Shown here: in pieces, positions 45,265 through 57,911 of the stretch | Layout of the letters: each line of letters starts with the position of its first letter | How positions within the stretch are numbered: position 1 is the stretch's first letter | Assembly: GCA_021396245.1 (NCBI GenBank) | Contig: WNYE01000035.1 | Coordinates: 310,001 to 374,000, forward strand | Length of the DNA: 64,000 bases | Direction of reading: 5' to 3' | Origin: Sporothrix humicola | Lineage: Eukaryota > Ascomycota > Sordariomycetes > Ophiostomatales > Ophiostomataceae | Program-made: the position numbers and the translations under genes | The notes under the pieces: model-generated | The model's database searches: none | What the model saw: the letters and a program-made list of their open reading frames with translations, nothing else | Told to the model about the DNA's origin: nothing

Positions 45265-47302
45265 ATGCCGTCATTTAGGAAGACCGCTAAGCATGCGGCC
45301 AGGGGATCTACCCCGGGTACGAAGTCAATGCAGCCTTCTACCAGAATAGCCCCTGCAGCCCCTGCCCTATCACCTGGTGGTCCTGCTCCGACGAAGGTCA
45401 ACGTCAACGTCGGTACGTCAAGGACAAAACAAGGCAATCGGGCAAGCGGTCTTGCCATAGCTACAGTGAGCAAACCCACTTTCAAGGTATGCCGACTCGC
45501 TTCCCGTAATGTTCCCTCGATTGGATGCAATAGAAACAGTTTGCTCTAACCAATGCACGCAGCTGACTGTCTTCGGCCCGCTTGATAGCAAGTCTGACAC
45601 GTCGTTTCGCGGCAATGCTATGCTAGATCTACTCGATCTTGTTCGGCAACGCCACGGTGTCAAAGTCGAGCTCGGTACGCCTTCTGACAACTGCATAACA
45701 ATCACCGGGGCCGCTTTGCATGGTGTACACGCCGCACATGTTGATATCCGTGTGTTTACACGTACCCTCGGGTTGCCAGACCAGCACCAGCTGTTCATGG
45801 TCCTGGCCCCTGTCGGAAAGACCGAGAAGATCACCCTCGCTTGTGACCCCTCCTACCCTGAGCTGGCACGCTCTTCTTTTAAAGACAAACCTGCCGGCAT
45901 TGGAGTCGAGGACATTGATGAAAAATTGATGATGCAGCAAACCACCATGTTTCGCGTCCATTTTGAAAAGCTAGCCAGGCTCATAGGCTCTGTTCCGTCC
46001 GCCCTGCATATGCAAGTCCACCTTGGAAGACTGCTTTCATCCGCACAACATGGCAATAGTTCCGCCACTTCAGAAGACGCTGCAGTGCAGCTAGATCACA
46101 GCATCACCAATGCAGCTGCTGATGGAAAGGTTGTCTTTGACCGCAGGTGAGTAGAAAGTACCTTCTTCTCGGCGAACCGGCTCGTCAGTTTGCCTTAAGT
46201 GGCACATGATTTCCGAGGATCTATGCTGTCTGCTGACCATGGACAGAATTGGTAACTCGAGCATGTTTGGCGCGATGCAACAGCAAGTCTTTCGATTCAA
46301 GGATTTCTTCTATCCTTGCTCCTCGGTCCTTGAAAACATTCTCGATGTAAAGCCACAGCTGTTCATTGTCGGCATCATGGATTGCTTTCGATTCGAGCTC
46401 CAGATCGGAGAGCCAGGTTCGGCCCCTGATAAACAATTCGCTAGTCTTTCGAACTTACGTGTGTTTCAAACTCTTGGGTCCGAAGGGAAGGCCGATCTTG
46501 TAGTCGCCTGTCCAGACCGGTATGCTCGCCGTACACAGAAGTTCCCTGCAACCATGGACGTGCGCATAATGTGCTAACAATTTTAAGTGATATTGACTGG
46601 AAGATAGAAACTGTCCCTGAACTGGCGCCGGAAGAAATTCCGTCTTCTATCAGGGCCCTTATAGAGGGTATCAGTGTCGCATATGCCAAAGAATATGTTA
46701 ATTTTCCCAAGCCTATCATCCACCCGGGACTGAGCAAAGAGTACCGCGTCAAGCAACTGTTTGGGAAAACAGTTTGGACAGTGGGTTGCAAAGGAACACG
46801 GTACTTGCTCGAGCTCAGTCTCTACCACAAATTCTCCGGCCCATGTGCAGATGAAGAATCGCGAGACCAGGCTCTCATGGGAATCTCTATGCTCAGCCAC
46901 AGCTGGGAAGAAGCCTTAAAACCGCCCGCAATCAAGGGTGGCCACCGGGAGCTGGGTACAAATTGGGAGCGGCTGTTTCGGCCAAACACAGGCCGAGGAG
47001 CAGAGGGAGACGGAGTTGGCGTATTTCTTAAGCTGGTGAGCCTTATTTTGAATCTTTGGGGCCGGGCCAATGCCGAAGCTGGGCGTGATGTGGCTTCAAG
47101 TCCATCCGCAGCAAACGTGCCACCTGCAATCTCATCAGCACAGGCCAAGCTGTCAGTGGATGATGTAACGGTGCAGTCTAGTCCGGCCCGCCTCGTGTCC
47201 GGCCTGGGCATTCTAGTGCTCGACGGCCCAGACACCCTGACCGCTGTTCTCGGTAAAGGGTGCGAGGAAGGGGATGAGGAGAATTTGTTGGTTTTTGATT
47301 GA
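45265..47302 (+). CDS. Conserved-looking protein of unknown function
   Basis: Four exons (45265-45486, 45563-46146, 46247-46519, 46588-47302) join to 597 residues. The introns of 76, 100 and 68 bp have standard borders, the last with a CTAAC branch. I do not recognise the family. The first 75 residues are basic, Pro/Ser-rich and disordered. The rest looks globular, with segments such as LTVFGPLDSKSDTSFRGNA, VDIRVFTRTLGLPDQHQ, FFYPCSSVLENILDVKPQLF and VNFPKPIIHPGLSKEYRVKQ, and no membrane helix or signal peptide. The C-terminal 90 residues are again low complexity. The stop codon sits inside a GATT repeat. Phase-consistent splicing of all four exons is the main support that it is a real gene. 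Confidence 0.8.
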
Positions 47303-47316
47303 TTGATTGATTGATT
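47297..47316 (+). repeat. GATT tetranucleotide repeat over a stop codon
   Basis: Five GATT units. The TGA stop of the upstream gene (47300-47302) lies within the repeat. Confidence 0.9.
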
Positions 47317-47710
47317 GGGCATTGAATGTAACCATGTATGATCAGTATGCGTCCATGGTACGCCGTATTCGGAAGCCATATCAAAGTTGCGCTCAATAAA
47401 AAATCCTCGGAATGTGTATTACACCGTAGCCTACCGCCACTTGCCGTCTTCATTTTAACTCTTCAATTGGCGCTTCGTGAGAAAGGTGTGTTACCTGGTG
47501 GCCGGTGCCGGTTCTTCATTATCTTGCTGCATTACCACCGTTTGGGAAGGGGGCAGTGAGCTAAAGTTTAGGGACATGCATCACAAGGCGAGCTGTTTGC
47601 CATGAATAATAATGGACTGACATAGCCATGGCTTCAAAGTAGTATATCAAGAAATAGCACAAATAGTATATTTTCTATGTGTAGATGGGAACCGATTATT
47701 GCTCGTTTTT
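47303..47710. other. Convergent 3' flanks
   Basis: The space between the unknown gene (+) and prefoldin 5 (-). Apart from the GATT repeat I see nothing in it. Confidence 0.6.
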
Positions 47711-48518
47711 CTATTGTTGTGACTGGCCGGCAAGAACCTTTTGCCGTAAAACTAAAGCAAGTCAGCATCGACATAGAAATACACTTGATATATAAAAGAA
47801 TCATACCTTCTTCCACGACCCGCAGCGTCGACGTTTTGTTCTGCACGATAGCCTCGAGCTCCTGAATGCTTCCGGTAAGCTCCTTGATCTTGTCCTCGTA
47901 GAACTTCGCCGCCCGTTTTGTATCCTTGGGTAGGGAAGATGCGTCAGCACAGGTTTCAAATCTTTGTATATGTTTGCCTTCCCCTCCTCCCAGGGTGCCA
48001 TTTCCTTCGTTTCCTCCATAGTGTACGGTAGATACAAACGTGAGTCACTCACCTTCTCAACGTAAAATCCTGTCCCCACGTCCACAATGACGTGGTCAGG
48101 GTCACTCAATATGCCGCCAACATAGAGCGAGTTTGTCAACGGAACCAGCACCTTGTTGCCGGCCTCTGTGTCAAGTGATCAGCTGGTTGTGTGCAGAAAA
48201 TAGTATGTACATGGCGTCTACAGTCCGCGCGAGGCGTCTTTTGCAGCTATTCTTACCTCGTGGCTTTCCTTGGACACAGCGAAGACATTCTCTGAATTTG
48301 CTCTGGGCGGCCATCAACTGCGAAAAGGACGTAGAAAGGTGCTCAACCTCTTCGTCAAGCTGTTTTTTCACCGCACTCAGCTGTTGCGGGCTGAGGCTGT
48401 CCAGATTAACTGGGTTCCAGGCATGTCAGCAAAGTTCTTTTGTTCCGCTCATGGGATAATATCGGCGACATCCTGAGAATATAGGGTTAAAAATACCTGA
48501 TTCCTGGCGACCTGCCAT
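47711..48518 (-). CDS. GIM5: Prefoldin subunit 5
   Basis: An alpha-class subunit of the hexameric prefoldin chaperone, which delivers new actin and tubulin to the cytosolic CCT chaperonin. Five exons read leftward: 48518-48497, 48409-48257, 48165-48053, 47924-47807 and 47751-47711. They total 148 residues, the normal size. The first exon is only 22 bp. The fold is two helices forming a coiled coil (SLSPQQLSAVKKQLDEEVEH and AAKFYEDKIKELTGSIQEL) around a beta-hairpin part with the family signature VLVPLTNSLYVGG and VDVGTGFYVEK. The short end is VLRQKVLAGQSQQ. All junctions keep frame. It is divergent from Vps37 across 448 bp. Confidence 0.93.
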
Positions 48519-48966
48519 AGTTTGTAATTGTTCTCTTGAGTTTATCCTCTCTACAGAAGCCTCCGGGTTTGGATTTGAATCCCAAAGAAGAAAGTGAAGA
48601 ATTGAGGCTTGAAAAACTAAAATCCAAGAAAGGAACCCGCCTTGAAAGATGCAAATTGAACCGACACTTGCCAATAGGGGAAGCCTAACTAGCATCATCG
48701 AAAAGAAGAGCTGTGGTTGAACGTGGGGTGCATCTCAGAATATGCACCTAAAGAAAGCCCCACGGCAGCAGATATGCATTAAAGCGTCATTGGGGTGGGT
48801 GCGATAAGATTACGCTACACACCTTCCCCAGCTACTAAACTTGCTACTTCTCAGGACTCCGAACTCTAGTCATTGACATTGAAACTCGACATCCAAACCA
48901 ATCAGCAGAACAACTGCACGAAGCTCCGTCGCCATATCGCGACATAATCAAACTCAACCAGAAGCA
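48519..48966. promoter_or_regulatory. Shared divergent promoter, prefoldin 5 and Vps37
   Basis: 448 bp between the two start codons. I recognise no specific binding site. The sequence near 48567 that resembles a tRNA B box is not part of a tRNA. Confidence 0.4.
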
Positions 48967-49822
48967 ATGTACGCGTCAACAGCACCGATTCCCCCCCCTA
49001 AACCCGGCAGCCACGACGCCAGCCGGCGAAGCACACCAAATGCAACCCAGTCCCCGCGTCCTCCGCCACTCCCTGCGACTCCGACAAGCTTGCCTGAAGC
49101 AACGACTTATACAGCCACGGCAGCCCCCAACATTGCAGATCCAGGAGATACGTGGCTTCCAAGGGTTCTGCAGAACAAATCGTAAGTGCATGTTGCCCAC
49201 CATAGCTATGCGCGAGGTTAACTCGACTCGTTCATCGCTTATGTACTTGATAGCGTCTTTTTCTTGTCGGGGCCACGAAATCATTTGCTGACAGTGCCCG
49301 TGGTTGTGGCCCTGCTGTAGGAAACAAGACCTTTCCGATGCCCTTGCCTCGCCAGAGCTCCTTTCCGCTCTCACGCATTCCGCTTCCACCATTCACCCCT
49401 CATTATCGGCTTCGTTTGGAGCACTGCGGAGTGCCCTGGACGAGAACAGCGAGCTGGCCAAGCACCTCCAGGAGCTGGAGGCCCGGCTAGCACATCAGCG
49501 GTCAGCCACGCAAGCCCAGCTCCTCGGTGCCCATGCGTTGGAGCGTTCCTGGCGAACCAAACAGGCAGACATGGATGCAGCATTAACCCCGTTTGCCCCC
49601 GCGAGCCTCTACCAACAGCTAGCCGCGGGCGTCAACGAACAGGGGCAGGTATGCCAGGCTCTCGAGGAGAGCTTTCTGGAGGGCGAAGGCGATGGGGGCT
49701 TAGCCAGCGAGCGCGAGGCCTCGGAATGGGTACGGCGGTATCGCGATGCTCGAAAACTCTACTACCTTCGGCAAGAACGCAAAGAGCGCTGGGACGAAGG
49801 CCGCGTCGGTGGATGGCGGTAG
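48967..49822 (+). CDS. VPS37: ESCRT-I subunit Vps37 (Mod(r) domain)
   Basis: Vps37 is a subunit of ESCRT-I, which sorts ubiquitinated membrane proteins into multivesicular endosomes. Exons 48967-49181 and 49321-49822 give 238 residues; the 139-bp intron has GTAAGT and TGTAG borders. The first 70 residues are Pro/Ser/Thr-rich and disordered. The rest is the helical Mod(r) domain: LSDALASPELLSALTHS, a coiled coil rich in Glu/Leu/Gln (NSELAKHLQELEARLAHQ) and the closing segment EWVRRYRDARKLYYLRQERK followed by WDEGRVGGWR. That ending is what identifies fungal Vps37/Srn2. The start ATG is the first in frame. Confidence 0.85.
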
Positions 49823-50940
49823 AGACGAAATCTGCATGCCAGGGCCGATGTAGCACCGCCTTTCTTTCCCGTTTGAGGGAGAGAATCAAGCTGCTGGAGA
49901 GGGGTAAACCCTTGATGCCTCCCACAAGACAATTGCGGCTGGCCACTATATTACCATTATCTTCGACACGCCGTGCCTTCTCGACATTGGACTTCACGAG
50001 ATGCCATGGGGCAGTGTTCGATGTCGTGTCAAATTAACATGTCTCGTCTGTTGCCCAGGTCATCGGCCCGTGTCCGGCAATCAGATAACAGTCAAGGTTG
50101 ATCAGGGTCGGAGTTGATCATGGCAGATATGGAGATGTTGACGCCCACTCTGCGAGGCCTACGATTTTGAGTACGACGTATAGGTCCGAGCAATCAACCG
50201 ACAACAAAACACCCATACGGTCAGGCGCGTACGGTTTCTCGGTGTGGCCCAAATGCGCCGTCTTTCAAGGGGCCGGGTTCGCTTGGGAGGCATTATAGAC
50301 GGATTCCTATCGTGCCTCCCCGACTCCCGGCAAGGCCCCATTGATCATACAGCTGGGAAAATGTTTGGAACTGTGACCACAAGGAACTAAGGAGGATATT
50401 CTATCCCACAGGCGGTGTCTTTTGGCCGTCTCTTTACGATAGCGGTAGCCGAACTCCACGGCGGCGCATCGCGGAATGTCGCAAAGGGGTTAGCAAAAAG
50501 TTATCTCACATGTGTGCTGTCCCTAATAATAATGGGGGTTCTTGCATAGTGGGAGTGGACTGGCGGGTCACTCGTGGCGAGCAGCATCTCGGGCCGTGAG
50601 GAGTAGCTCCTTGGTCCACCCGATACTTTCAACGAGAATTGATACGCCCTGCATTATATCTAGTCCGATAGTAATACGCCGTACAACGGCATGTCGACCA
50701 TCCATTTACAGCTAATACTCGGTATTTGAGACCCGGTTTTCGTGCATGTGTGCAAGATACAAAATATTTTAAGTGGCCCGAGCCTCAAGGACAGTTTGAG
50801 ATATGCCAAAAAGTACGGCAATCAGTGAAATCATTCCGCTTTATCTTCACTGCTGAGCATACAATACCAATACGCTCATACCGTGTGGACGGGCCGACTG
50901 GAAAGGCTCCGTGGAGGCTTGTCAAGCGCTTTTTTCGCCA

Positions 50941-50954
50941 CCCCCCCCCCCCCC
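50941..50954 (+). repeat. Run of 14 C
   Basis: Homopolymeric C tract, non-coding. Confidence 0.9.
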
Positions 50955-51309
50955 TTCTCCCCGACAAACGAACACATTCTGGCTGAGGCAGTTGTGACCT
51001 CCATTTTAGTGTAGCTAGCCCGGGAGGCTCTCGGCGTCACTTGATGTGGGCCCGCGGTCAAATTCACAGTCTCTTTCAATAACTGCAAGTTTCGTCTGTA
51101 TTCCCGTTCTCAATACGTCATACGTCGTAATACCATGTATGTACGTCGTGTATGCCGTGTCTGTACTTTTGTCTCTTACTTGGCACGTTAGCCATACTGT
51201 CAGCCTCCGATGGATCACTGTTTCAGTGTCTAGCAAGTAGCACCGTGTAACGATGAGATGTACTCGTGTCATAGGTGGGGCGTAGATAAGGGGGGCGGGA
51301 AAAGGTGAT

Positions 51310-51535
51310 TGGGAGCTTTGATGAGGGTAGGAGGAAACAGGGAGGAGAGAAATAGAAGGAGGGCGGAAGGAAGAAAAGAAGGAAAAGAAGAAGAAGAAGA
51401 TAAAGATAAGATGAAAAAAGCAAAGAAAGAAAGAAAATTGTGGGGAAGGAGGAAAATGGTAAGGAAAAGAAAAAAAAAAGGGGAAGGGAAAAAAAAAGGG
51501 AAAGAAAAAAAAAGGGAAAGAAAAAGAAAACATAA
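51310..51535 (+). repeat. Purine-rich low-complexity tract
   Basis: About 225 bp of almost only A and G on the + strand, with many GGAAAG and GAAGAAG units. Confidence 0.8.
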
Positions 51536-51805
51536 TAAACAACATTATAAAACACAAACTACACCGTTAACGAAAAGCAAGGCATAATATACTATCTTGG
51601 GTTATACAGATCATGTTACCATACCGGTCAAAGCGGTAAATAAAGCAAACATAAAATTAACACAAGTTCAACAGCGAGGGATCACCAGTATCATATAACA
51701 ATACTGGGAAAAGCCCCAAAACGTCTATTCACCCGACCACATATCCTCGATACCTTCACATACGCCGCTTCCTTAAAACGCGGGCAAAGGCCATGCATGC
51801 ACAGA

Positions 51806-53167
51806 CTACAAAGCGCTGAAGGGGCTCCTGGCCATCTCGGGGCTTCGAGGGCTCAGGGGTAGTGCAAATAGCTCGTCTTCCGCATCCACATTGCCGCCCA
51901 CAGGGTGTACATCACTGCCCACAGACATATTGTCAACTATGACGGCATCAAGTGAGTTGTGAATACCGATGTGCGCCCCAAAGGCAGCTCGTCCCGATTC
52001 GTCAACGACGCCAGCCGAATGCGCAATAGTAGTACCGTCTGTCCTTGTGGATACAGATGTAGCTTTGACTACAATCAGCACGATGCGTGAAAGAACGCAA
52101 AGAGCGAGGAGACATAAGTTAGAATTCGTGAAGGCACAAATGCACCTCGCAGACGGTGGGCGCAACACATATGGTCACGAAAAAAAGGGGGACTCACCAT
52201 GCAACGCTGCCGCCAGCTCTGCAGGCGACGTGGCGAGCCTTAGACCCTTGAGCTTTTCACCAAGCTTCCCGCTTACCGGTGACCGTGGCATGACAACCCG
52301 AGCAATGTCTTTTGCAGGATGAGGCGGACAAGGCGAACTTTCCGTGGGAGCTTTGGGCCCTCCGTTGCCGAAGTGGGCTGAAACCCAACAATGCTCCTGA
52401 AGGGCGATCTGTAACCCGATACTCTCACTGTTGGCCCTCATCTCGGCCTCGATCTCGGCTGCAAGACCTGCCAGTTTGTGCTTCGCCCACAAACTGTGCA
52501 GGACACCACGCCAGCCGGCCTGCTTTGCTTCTGGCCCTAGACTTGCCGGATATATGGCCGGCATGGGCCTTGTCCAGAGCTCGATGGGCGTAGTGTCATC
52601 GCCCTCGATCTCATCGCTGTGCACGGCGGTTGTGCTTCCGTGTCCCACACAGTGGATGTTTATGAGAGGCGGGATGGTAGCGCCCGGCGGAAGCAAAAAA
52701 TACATTCGTCTTTCCGTGCTGTCTGTGCCGGTACCGCCAGTATTGTCGCTGGCTGCAAGCACATTATGATCGTCCTTGCCTTCCCACGTGACGGACCAAT
52801 TATTGCCAGCCGTGTCTCCCGGGCTCCGGCCGCTTCGAGGATTGGAGTCTCCCGACAGTCGGTGAGTCCCGGGCTGTGTGCCCTGAATGGCCGACAGCTG
52901 CCACTCCACCATTAGAACCTTTGTGCCCTCGTTTCCCTTACCAGGCTCGAATTCAAAACGCGAGAGGGCAAGAGATGAGCTGGGCGAGGTCGGTGTATGC
53001 GCAATATTGTTGTCACCGTTATCGCCCATACCCACCTTATCGGGGCGCATCGCAACATGTCCCCCCATCGATTTTGCACGGCCACTTCCTGTATGTAACT
53101 GGGCCATGCCGGGTTCGTCCTCTGGTGTAGGGGGAAATGCTGGGGCGAGACGGGCCTGCCCTGACAT
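51806..53167 (-). CDS. Fungal protein of unknown function
   Basis: Two exons read leftward (53167-52198 and 52068-51806) and give 410 residues. The 129-bp intron has GTGAGT and TTGTAG borders. The family is not known to me by name. There is a disordered Gly/Ser/Thr-rich N terminus, then a core that looks conserved: RFEFEPGKGNEGTKVLMVEW, NNWSVTWEGKDD, RRMYFLLPPGATIPPLINI and the helical segment GVLHSLWAKHKLAGLAAEIE continuing to EMRANSESIGLQ. The exposed C-terminal part is low complexity. No signal peptide or membrane helix is seen. The frame opens after a TAG and the first ATG is at 53167; a TTG 15 codons upstream is not a likely start. Purine-rich sequence at 53.6-54.3 kb fits its leader side. 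Confidence 0.75.
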
Positions 53168-55044
53168 GGCAACGGTAGACGAGAGAGAGCTGTATGTGGC
53201 GACGTTAGGCAAAGCGTGTCGAAACTAGGATGCAGTAATGCACACCATATGTCGGCAAGTGGTGCAGCAGTAGGTAATATGGTAGGATTCTGGAGGGTCA
53301 AGTCGATCACGGCTAGGCGACGAAAGTTCTATGACTGGCCATGCGATGAGCATTTATATGACATGCATCCAGAGAACCGCGACGGCCATGGGTAGGGCAA
53401 AGTAAAGTCAAGCCAGCAGGCAGTGACTGACGACGTATTGAAAACCAGGGAAGGGAAGGATATCTGTCATGTCTGTTCAGCATCAGCTGGGCAGGAGACA
53501 GTGGGAGTCTGATATGTCTGCACCACATTGGGCCAGTTGAGCCAACAGAAAGGCCGGCAGAAGGGGGAATGGCGTAGAAATCACCGGGAAAAGACGCCGC
53601 TAAAAGAGGGAAGAAAAAAAGGGAAACGCAACAGGGACGGGAAGACACAGGCAAAACGGATAGGAACAAAAACGAAAGTAGCCCGCCGTTGTTGGGTTTG
53701 AGTGATGAGTGATGACGGTGGGCTCAGATAGCTAGGACGTAAAAAACGCCAGACTTACGAAGCGGTCTGCCGTATCTTGCAAGGCTGGGAAAGGCAGAGA
53801 AAGAGGGCCGCGTGCGCCTCCTGTGCCGGCTATTTTTCTTCTTCCTTCCTCCTGGATGTATTCAGGGTGTTGTCCGGATGTCTGGCTATGACAAAGACCA
53901 GCAGCTCATTGGCATTAACACTGGTATAATGTTATTGCAGGTCGCGCACACAATGCCACCAATAGACCGGGGTTAAAAAGCAGCCAAACGAATGAGGGAG
54001 AGGGATAGGAGAGAGAGAGGAAAGGTGGGTAGCACAATGATAGGACCACAGGATGCCACCCGTGTTTACCAAGTATCAACGGGCGGCCGATAAGGTCTGC
54101 TGGGGCAGCCGGCGAAGGCAGTGGGCGGAAGACGGCCGGACTCCGAGGGGATGCACTTCTGTGCACGGAGTAAATACAGCGGCGGCGAAAGGCATCGCGA
54201 AGCGGGTCCCAAAAGACAGATGTGGAGAGGGGAAAAAAAGGAAGGGGGGAGGCAGATGAAATAAAAAAAATAAAAAAAAATTAGGAGGGCGAAAAGAAGT
54301 TCGAATGGCCACGCAGATAGGTGCCCAGAATGCTCGCATGCAACTGGCATAAGAACAAGGTTAGAAGACTACTCAATAGGTGTTGCAGTCTAAAAATAGA
54401 CAGCAAGAGAAACCACAAGACTGCGTAAGGCGGTCAGGCAAGAAACAAAATATGGTTGAGCAGCTCATTTTGGGTGAGGCACGGCATTATGCCAAGGCTA
54501 TGCGGGGATGGAAGGCACCGGCGGGCAAAAAGAAGGGTTGTGAAGCTCAAGCCTCATACGGGAGAGGGGCGGCCGTCGACAGTACGGAAGGTGGGGCCCA
54601 GGCCGTGGCAGGCCGTGATTTCCGGATTTGGTTCCAGTGGCGGCGGAGAGTAAGATGGAGGGCCGGAGGCCCTGGAGGCCCTGGCCTGCGCCGTTTCGGC
54701 ACTATCCTACAAAAACCCGATCGGAGCGCAGTGCTTCAGTCGATAGGTATAGCGTGTTGTCGTGCGTGTTGCAAACATAACTAAATTTGGTTGCATGTCT
54801 CATGTATCGGAGTGTGGTAGTGTGGAACGGCATGACCTCGTCAAATGACGGAGCGTGGTGAAATTGTTCAAGAGGAGAGCGAGAGAGAGATAGCGCCAGT
54901 CCTGCTCTCCACGGAAAAAGTCACGTGGTTATAACTGGCACGGCGCCCCACGCACTTTGCGGAAAATGTCGTACTAGTCACTGCTGCCACGTTCTTGCGG
55001 CGCATCCTTTGGCATAAAGCCTCCTATGACGACGTACAGAGATA

Positions 55045-55058
55045 ATACATATATGTAT
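55045..55058. repeat. 14-bp perfect palindrome
   Basis: ATACATATATGTAT, flanked by GACGTAC on the left and GTCGTACG on the right, in the TAC-word cluster. Confidence 0.7.
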
Positions 55059-56052
55059 GTCGTACGAAGACTGTGTAATACGACGTACGACGGACTCCGT
55101 AATAAACTCAAAGTCTCAGAGGAACACACCCGAGAAACCCCAGCTCGCCCAGTTTGTGTCTTCTGCTTTGACCATTGAGCACACCCCTGTTGCGTGTCGA
55201 GGCTAGCGCCTTTCCGGGGAAAAGATTGGGATTGAGGCTAGTCCAAACCCGGAAAGGGCACCGCGGTCCAGTGGTTTTCTCCATGCCGATGCACCGGCGG
55301 AAGTGCCTGTTTAGTCAATAACTGGCGAATGTTAGAATGGACGGCGGACAACCCATAAAGCTCGGGCGCTTCTGCCTTTCCATACTGTGTAATTACGTCG
55401 TTTACACAGTACGTCTTCCTGTGTAAAGGTACGAGAAGCCCACGCATATTGATGCTGAATTCCAATGTCTTTACGATGTATGTCGTACGGAGTATTGTAC
55501 AGAGTAATAGTGTGTAAGTCGTATTACGCCGTGCGACGAACCGTTAACAGCGTTATGCGGGAGCTCTTGAATGACGGAAAAGGGGAAACGATGCTAACTG
55601 TGGTATATCTGGAGCATCTCCGGCAAAGAACAAGTGCTGTGTATTTTGCAAAAGCTTCATGCCTTCAAATAAAAGTGCGAGAACAGGTATGACAACATAC
55701 CCTGTACCTGCATATCCTTATAGAGTATTGCCACGTAAGTATGTTGTACTCCGTACATGAAAAACACTGAGTTATTCTTCACTCTTGATATGCGACATGC
55801 TAACATTTTAGTCGTTTAATTGAGAACTGAAAAAGAAACGGTACTTTGTGGAGATGTTTATACCGACGCATGCCGTGTATGTAATTTTACATACAGACAG
55901 AATAATGAAGAGACACAAACCCGGAGGCATACCGTTATAATTTGCGCTTAACTCGGGATCTACGTAACCAAGCACCAGAATACGGCGTACATCGTCCTCG
56001 AGTCTGCTTTCGATGCATCGTAACTCAAGTAGTACACTGTAATTCTTACAAT

Positions 56053-56070
56053 GTATTACTCCGTACATTG
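56053..56070 (+). repeat. 18-bp direct repeat, copy 1
   Basis: GTATTACTCCGTACATTG, identical to 57899-57916. It contains a TACTCCGTA word. Confidence 0.9.
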
Positions 56071-56851
56071 CACATCGTCGGGGGCGTCTCGGGGGTCTCG
56101 TCGGCCACTTTGATCGCCGGAAATGATATGCAAAGAGACGAAGATATTCCTAGGAGCTCTGACCTCTATACGTCGTGAGTACTGTGAGCAGTGGTTGAGT
56201 GGGAGAACGGGAAAATACAGACACGAGACACAGTAGGAAAACGAGACAATGGACACATACTCCGTACTGCTGCGTATGTTGCATATTTGAATACTGTGTG
56301 ACCTTGCTATCACAGGGCATAGAAGGGGCGAAAAGGGGCGGCCCACTAGGACCAGTCCGAGCACACCCACAAAGAGGCCGACGAGATGTGGCTTTGGCCG
56401 AACAAGAGCCGCCGAGAAACTTCCCTCGACGGCGACATTCTCGGACAAGAGGGATCCGGTTCACACATGACCAGGCTGGCGGAAGCTACGTTTCACTGGC
56501 GCACAGGATATTTACTTTGTATGAGATACAAACTACGACGTAAGGAGGACTCCGTAATACTCATGAGAATAGATGGCACATTCAATGAGTGTGCACAGTC
56601 CACAATGTATGGTATATAAGTCGAGAGTATTACAGAGCATGCCGTCCTTTGTTTGCATTTGACGCGGCAGGAACAGCGTGATCCCTTCTTGGTTTCGCAC
56701 GTCGAGCCACTGAGACTAACAATTTGCAAAACTTGGCTGGCCGAAATGAGGACCAACGGTGTGAGACACAGTAGAGGTGGATGGCATAGGCAAGTACACC
56801 ATAACTGCCAAGCAAATAAAAGGAATGAAAATAAACGAGTAAACAAACGAA

Positions 56852-56870
56852 GAGAGAGAGAGAGAGAGAA
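56852..56870 (+). repeat. GA dinucleotide repeat
   Basis: About nine GA units in non-coding sequence. Confidence 0.8.
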
Positions 56871-57892
56871 GACAGCCTGTCATCTGACTTGTGCCTGGGA
56901 TGAAAATCAAGACTCGAAATCAAGAATACTGCAAATCAACAATACTGCACACCCCGGAGAAGGCCCGGCCCCGTGCGCCACTCGACACATCCTCTCATTA
57001 ACGGGTAACGACTCAGCACGGCGTCTGTTTTGCTTCAATTGCGAGCATGATCCATCTGGCACCTGTCCCCTCGCGGAGAGATTATTTCTCACCCCCTCTC
57101 TACCCTCTACCCACCTGCGGGTAAATTGACAGGCCCGTTTCGATCTTCGCCCACCCGCCTGGCGCCCAGCGAGACAGATCGATCGTGGCAGACTACGACG
57201 TATTACTCGGTATCCGTGAATATGGGGGGACATGGTGGGCGCCCACAGTAAGATGCTATTTAAAGCTAAACGCACCGGTAACTGCGACACAATACTTTGT
57301 TTGTATCTTTCGTCGCATAACTCGTTACTCTGTACGTCGTAGGCTGTTTGGAACTGAGCGGTAATATACCCGGCGTCAAGAATCAAAGCAGCAGCCGGCA
57401 AGGTATATAAAACGTTAAAAGGCGGGTGGAAACAGCGGCCCAGTAGTGTCTTTTCGGTATTGCGGCATGATAAAAGGCCCTTGGAAGGTCCTAGAAAAAG
57501 GACCCGGGCACTTCTGTCCCGGAATAGCTTGGGCAATACGATCAGGCTGGTATCCAAGTATCTGTCAGTTTGTGCGTTGGAGGTCGTGGCTGCTTGCTTC
57601 TTGTTGTTTGGTTGCTGCTGGCCTCTCATCTCATGATGATGTCGTGTCGCGGTCCATCTCTTATAACGCGGTGCAGCCGCGGGGATTTGGCACCCATGGA
57701 AAGAAAATGACAATCATCAGTAGATTCGCATATCATGTTTGTTATGGATAATGCCAGAATGCCGGAACGCCTGGATGCGTCAAGTACACGGTATGTGCAG
57801 GCACAGGCGTGTAGTTCTCAGTATGGCAATGGTGGTTCCTACAATTGAGTGGCCAGAAATTCTAGATGGAGAACCCGAGGAACTATTAACCA

Positions 57893-57911
57893 TACGGAGT
57901 ATTACTCCGTA
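57893..57911. repeat. Hairpin of two opposed TAC words
   Basis: TACGGAGTATTACTCCGTA: two 9-bp arms in inverted orientation around one T. This is the only place where the word forms a head-to-head pair. Confidence 0.85.

Larger units (their letters stand above)
49823..51805. other. 2 kb intergenic region
   Basis: No gene is supported. It holds TACGACGTA-type words (50172, 51121), a TACGCCGTA variant near 50674, a run of 14 C (50941) and a strongly purine-rich stretch at about 51310-51535. That stretch has the composition of a minus-strand leader, but no gene lies to its left. Confidence 0.6.
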
